64,000 bases of DNA, from NCBI RefSeq assembly GCF_900101965.1, contig NZ_FNAP01000012.1:62001-126000 (forward strand), given 5' to 3'. Positions 62,220 through 64,000 of this stretch are shown piece by piece (the first letter of the stretch is position 1; every line of letters begins with the position of its first letter). This DNA is from Rhodospira trueperi. GTDB taxonomy: Bacteria > Pseudomonadota > Alphaproteobacteria > Rhodospirillales > Rhodospirillaceae. Under the pieces are notes generated by a model. The model worked only from the letters and a program-made list of their open reading frames with translations, had not been told where the DNA came from and ran no database searches. The position numbers and the translations under genes were made by a program.

Positions 62220-64000
62220 GTGGATATCGGCTCGACAGATACCTATCCGGTTCTCCCCCTGCGGGATATCGTGGTGTTCCCCCACATGATCGTGCCCCTG
62301 TTCGTGGGACGCGAAAAGTCCGTGCGCGCCCTTGAAAACGTCATGGCCGACGACAAGGAAATCCTGCTCGTCGCGCAGAAGAACGCCTCCCAGGACGATC
62401 CCGGTCCCGACGATATCTACGAGATCGGCACGGTCAGCACGGTTCTGCAACTGCTGCGCCTGCCGGACGGAACCGTCAAGGTCCTGGTGGAGGGCAGCCG
62501 CCGCGCCCGAATCGCCCAGTACACGCCCAATGAGCACTTCTTCGAGGTCCAGGCGGTCGCGGTGGACGACGATGAGGTTGACGCCGAAGAAATCGAGGCG
62601 TTGCAGCGCTCGGTCGTGGGGCAGTTCGAGCAGTATGTGAAGCTGAACAAAAAGATCCCGCCGGAGGTTCTGGTCTCGGTCAACCAGATCGAGGATGCCG
62701 CCAAGCTGGCCGATACCGTCGCATCGCATCTGGCCCTGAAAATCTCCGACAAGCAGGACGTCTTGGAAACCACCTCCGTCGCCGAGCGGCTGGAACGCCT
62801 GTACGCGTTCATGGAATCCGAAATCGGCGTGCTCCAGGTCGAGAAGAAGATCCGCGGCCGGGTCAAACGCCAGATGGAAAAGACCCAGAAGGAATACTAC
62901 CTAAACGAGCAACTCAAGGCGATTCAGAAGGAACTCGGCGAGGGCGAGGACGGCCGCGACGAGCTTCAAGACCTTGAGGACAAGATCGCGAAGGTTCGCC
63001 TGACCAAGGAAGCCCGCGAGAAATGCCAGTCCGAACTCAGAAAACTGCGCAACATGAGCCCGATGTCGGCCGAGGCCACGGTGGTGCGCAACTACCTGGA
63101 CTGGATGCTGACCATCCCCTGGCGCAAGCGGTCCAAGGTCAAGCGCGACCTGCGTGAGGCCGAGCGAATCCTGAACGCCGATCACCATGGCCTCGAAAAG
63201 GTCAAGGAGCGCATTCTGGAATACCTTGCGGTTCAACTCCGCACGGCAAAGCTGAAGGGGCCGATCCTGTGTCTCGTGGGGCCGCCGGGCGTGGGCAAGA
63301 CCTCGCTGGGCAAGTCGATCGCGCGGGCGACCGGCCGCAACTTCGTGCGCATGTCGCTGGGCGGGGTCCGCGACGAATCGGAGATTCGCGGCCACCGCCG
63401 CACCTATATCGGCTCCATGCCGGGCAAAATCATCCAGGGCATGAAGAAGGCCAAGACGTCCAATCCCCTGTTCCTGCTCGACGAAGTGGACAAGCTGGGC
63501 AACGACTGGCGCGGCGATCCGTCCTCCGCCCTTCTGGAAGTGCTGGACCCGGAGCAGAACAACACCTTCAACGACCATTACCTGGAGGTGGACTACGATC
63601 TGTCCGACGTGCTGTTCGTCACCACCGCGAACAGCCTGCGCATGCCGCAGCCGTTGCTGGATCGGCTGGAGATCATCCGCCTGTCCGGCTACACCGAGGA
63701 CGAAAAGGTCGGCATCGCCACGCGCCATCTGATTCCGAAGCAGATGAAGGCGCACGGGCTGCGCACGGGCGAGTGGTCGATTTCGGAAGAGGCGATCCGC
63801 GATCTGATCCGCTACTACACGCGCGAGGCGGGCGTCCGAAACCTGGAACGGGAACTGGCCGGCCTGAGCCGCAAGGCGGCGAAGGACCTGCTGCTGCACA
63901 AGTCGCGCACCCGCATCAGCGTGAGCCGGCGCAATCTGGAAAAGTACGCCGGGGTTCGGCGCTATCGATTCGGCGAGGTCGAGACCGAGGACCTGATCGG
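62220..64000 (+). CDS. lon: ATP-dependent protease Lon, 5' part
   Basis: The first 593 codons of lon; the gene runs off the right edge. The N-terminal LON domain begins [20 protein letters not shown], then a helical region and the AAA+ module with Walker [19 protein letters not shown] (about residue 355), [20 protein letters not shown] and Walker [14 protein letters not shown]. The Ser-Lys protease domain lies beyond the window. The start is a GTG at 62220 with GAGGT seven bases upstream; no ATG is nearby. A heat-shock-type promoter precedes it, as expected for lon. Confidence 0.95.
   Translation, partial: MDIGSTDTYPVLPLRDIVVFPHMIVPLFVGREKSVRALENVMADDKEILLVAQKNASQDDPGPDDIYEIGTVSTVLQLLRLPDGTVKVLVEGSRRARIAQYTPNEHFFEVQAVAVDDDEVDAEEIEALQRSVVGQFEQYVKLNKKIPPEVLVSVNQIEDAAKLADTVASHLALKISDKQDVLETTSVAERLERLYAFMESEIGVLQVEKKIRGRVKRQMEKTQKEYYLNEQLKAIQKELGEGEDGRDELQDLEDKIAKVRLTKEAREKCQSELRKLRNMSPMSAEATVVRNYLDWMLTIPWRKRSKVKRDLREAERILNADHHGLEKVKERILEYLAVQLRTAKLKGPILCLVGPPGVGKTSLGKSIARATGRNFVRMSLGGVRDESEIRGHRRTYIGSMPGKIIQGMKKAKTSNPLFLLDEVDKLGNDWRGDPSSALLEVLDPEQNNTFNDHYLEVDYDLSDVLFVTTANSLRMPQPLLDRLEIIRLSGYTEDEKVGIATRHLIPKQMKAHGLRTGEWSISEEAIRDLIRYYTREAGVRNLERELAGLSRKAAKDLLLHKSRTRISVSRRNLEKYAGVRRYRFGEVETEDLI

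Overview
The window is GC-rich, densely coded DNA from an alphaproteobacterium, most likely a member of the Rhodospirillales. The evidence is the gene order rpsB-tsf-pyrH-frr-uppS-cdsA-dxr-rseP-bamA-skp-fabZ-lpxA-lpxI/lpxB, the DUF1849/EipB and TIGR02186 proteins, which are alphaproteobacterial families, the tig-clpP-clpX-lon order, and abundant c-di-GMP and PAS signalling genes. The genus cannot be fixed from the sequence.

Layout. (1) 1-10.5 kb: the 3' end of an HD-GYP gene; a fused circularly permuted ATP-grasp/alpha-E protein coupled to a transglutaminase; malonyl-CoA decarboxylase; the NAD(P)HX repair enzyme Nnr; a universal stress protein; a TIGR02186 membrane protein coupled to a TauE/SafE permease; and one orphan secreted protein. 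(2) 10.5-16.4 kb: a minus-strand signalling operon with a receiver protein, a large hybrid kinase, a DivK-like receiver, a receiver-EAL phosphodiesterase and a small DHp-like protein. (3) 16.58-17.61 kb: an intact IS1595-family insertion sequence with 23-bp inverted repeats and a perfect 8-bp target duplication. (4) 17.7-32.1 kb: the translation/envelope cluster, transcribed right to left from a good promoter in front of rpsB. Here lpxI and lpxB form one reading frame, and lpxD is absent from its usual place. (5) 32.3-38.4 kb: a short-chain-dehydrogenase-like protein, EipB, a DUF1289 protein and a four-PAS histidine kinase carrying a LOV-like domain. (6) 38.4-50.8 kb: a type I secretion locus (ABC transporter, HlyD/LapC-type adaptor, TolC-type porin) with an apparently inactive LapG-like protein, a LuxR-type regulator and, on either side, two transmembrane HD-GYP-like proteins that lack metal ligands. 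(7) 50.8-58 kb: a predicted glycolipid pair, a CnoX-like thioredoxin-TPR protein, a LON-domain protein, a lytic transglycosylase and a globin-coupled chemoreceptor. (8) 58.2-64 kb: tRNA-Leu(TAG), tig, clpP, clpX and the 5' part of lon, preceded by a sigma32-like promoter.

Main points of interest are the LpxI-LpxB fusion with a G8 tract at the joint, the Lap-like secretion locus surrounded by apparent pseudoenzymes, a LOV-like domain that keeps the photo-adduct cysteine but has lost two flavin-contact asparagines, and an orphan intrinsic terminator that may end an unannotated small RNA. Several start codons (GTG or TTG) were set from overlaps, ribosome binding sites and family length, and are noted individually.
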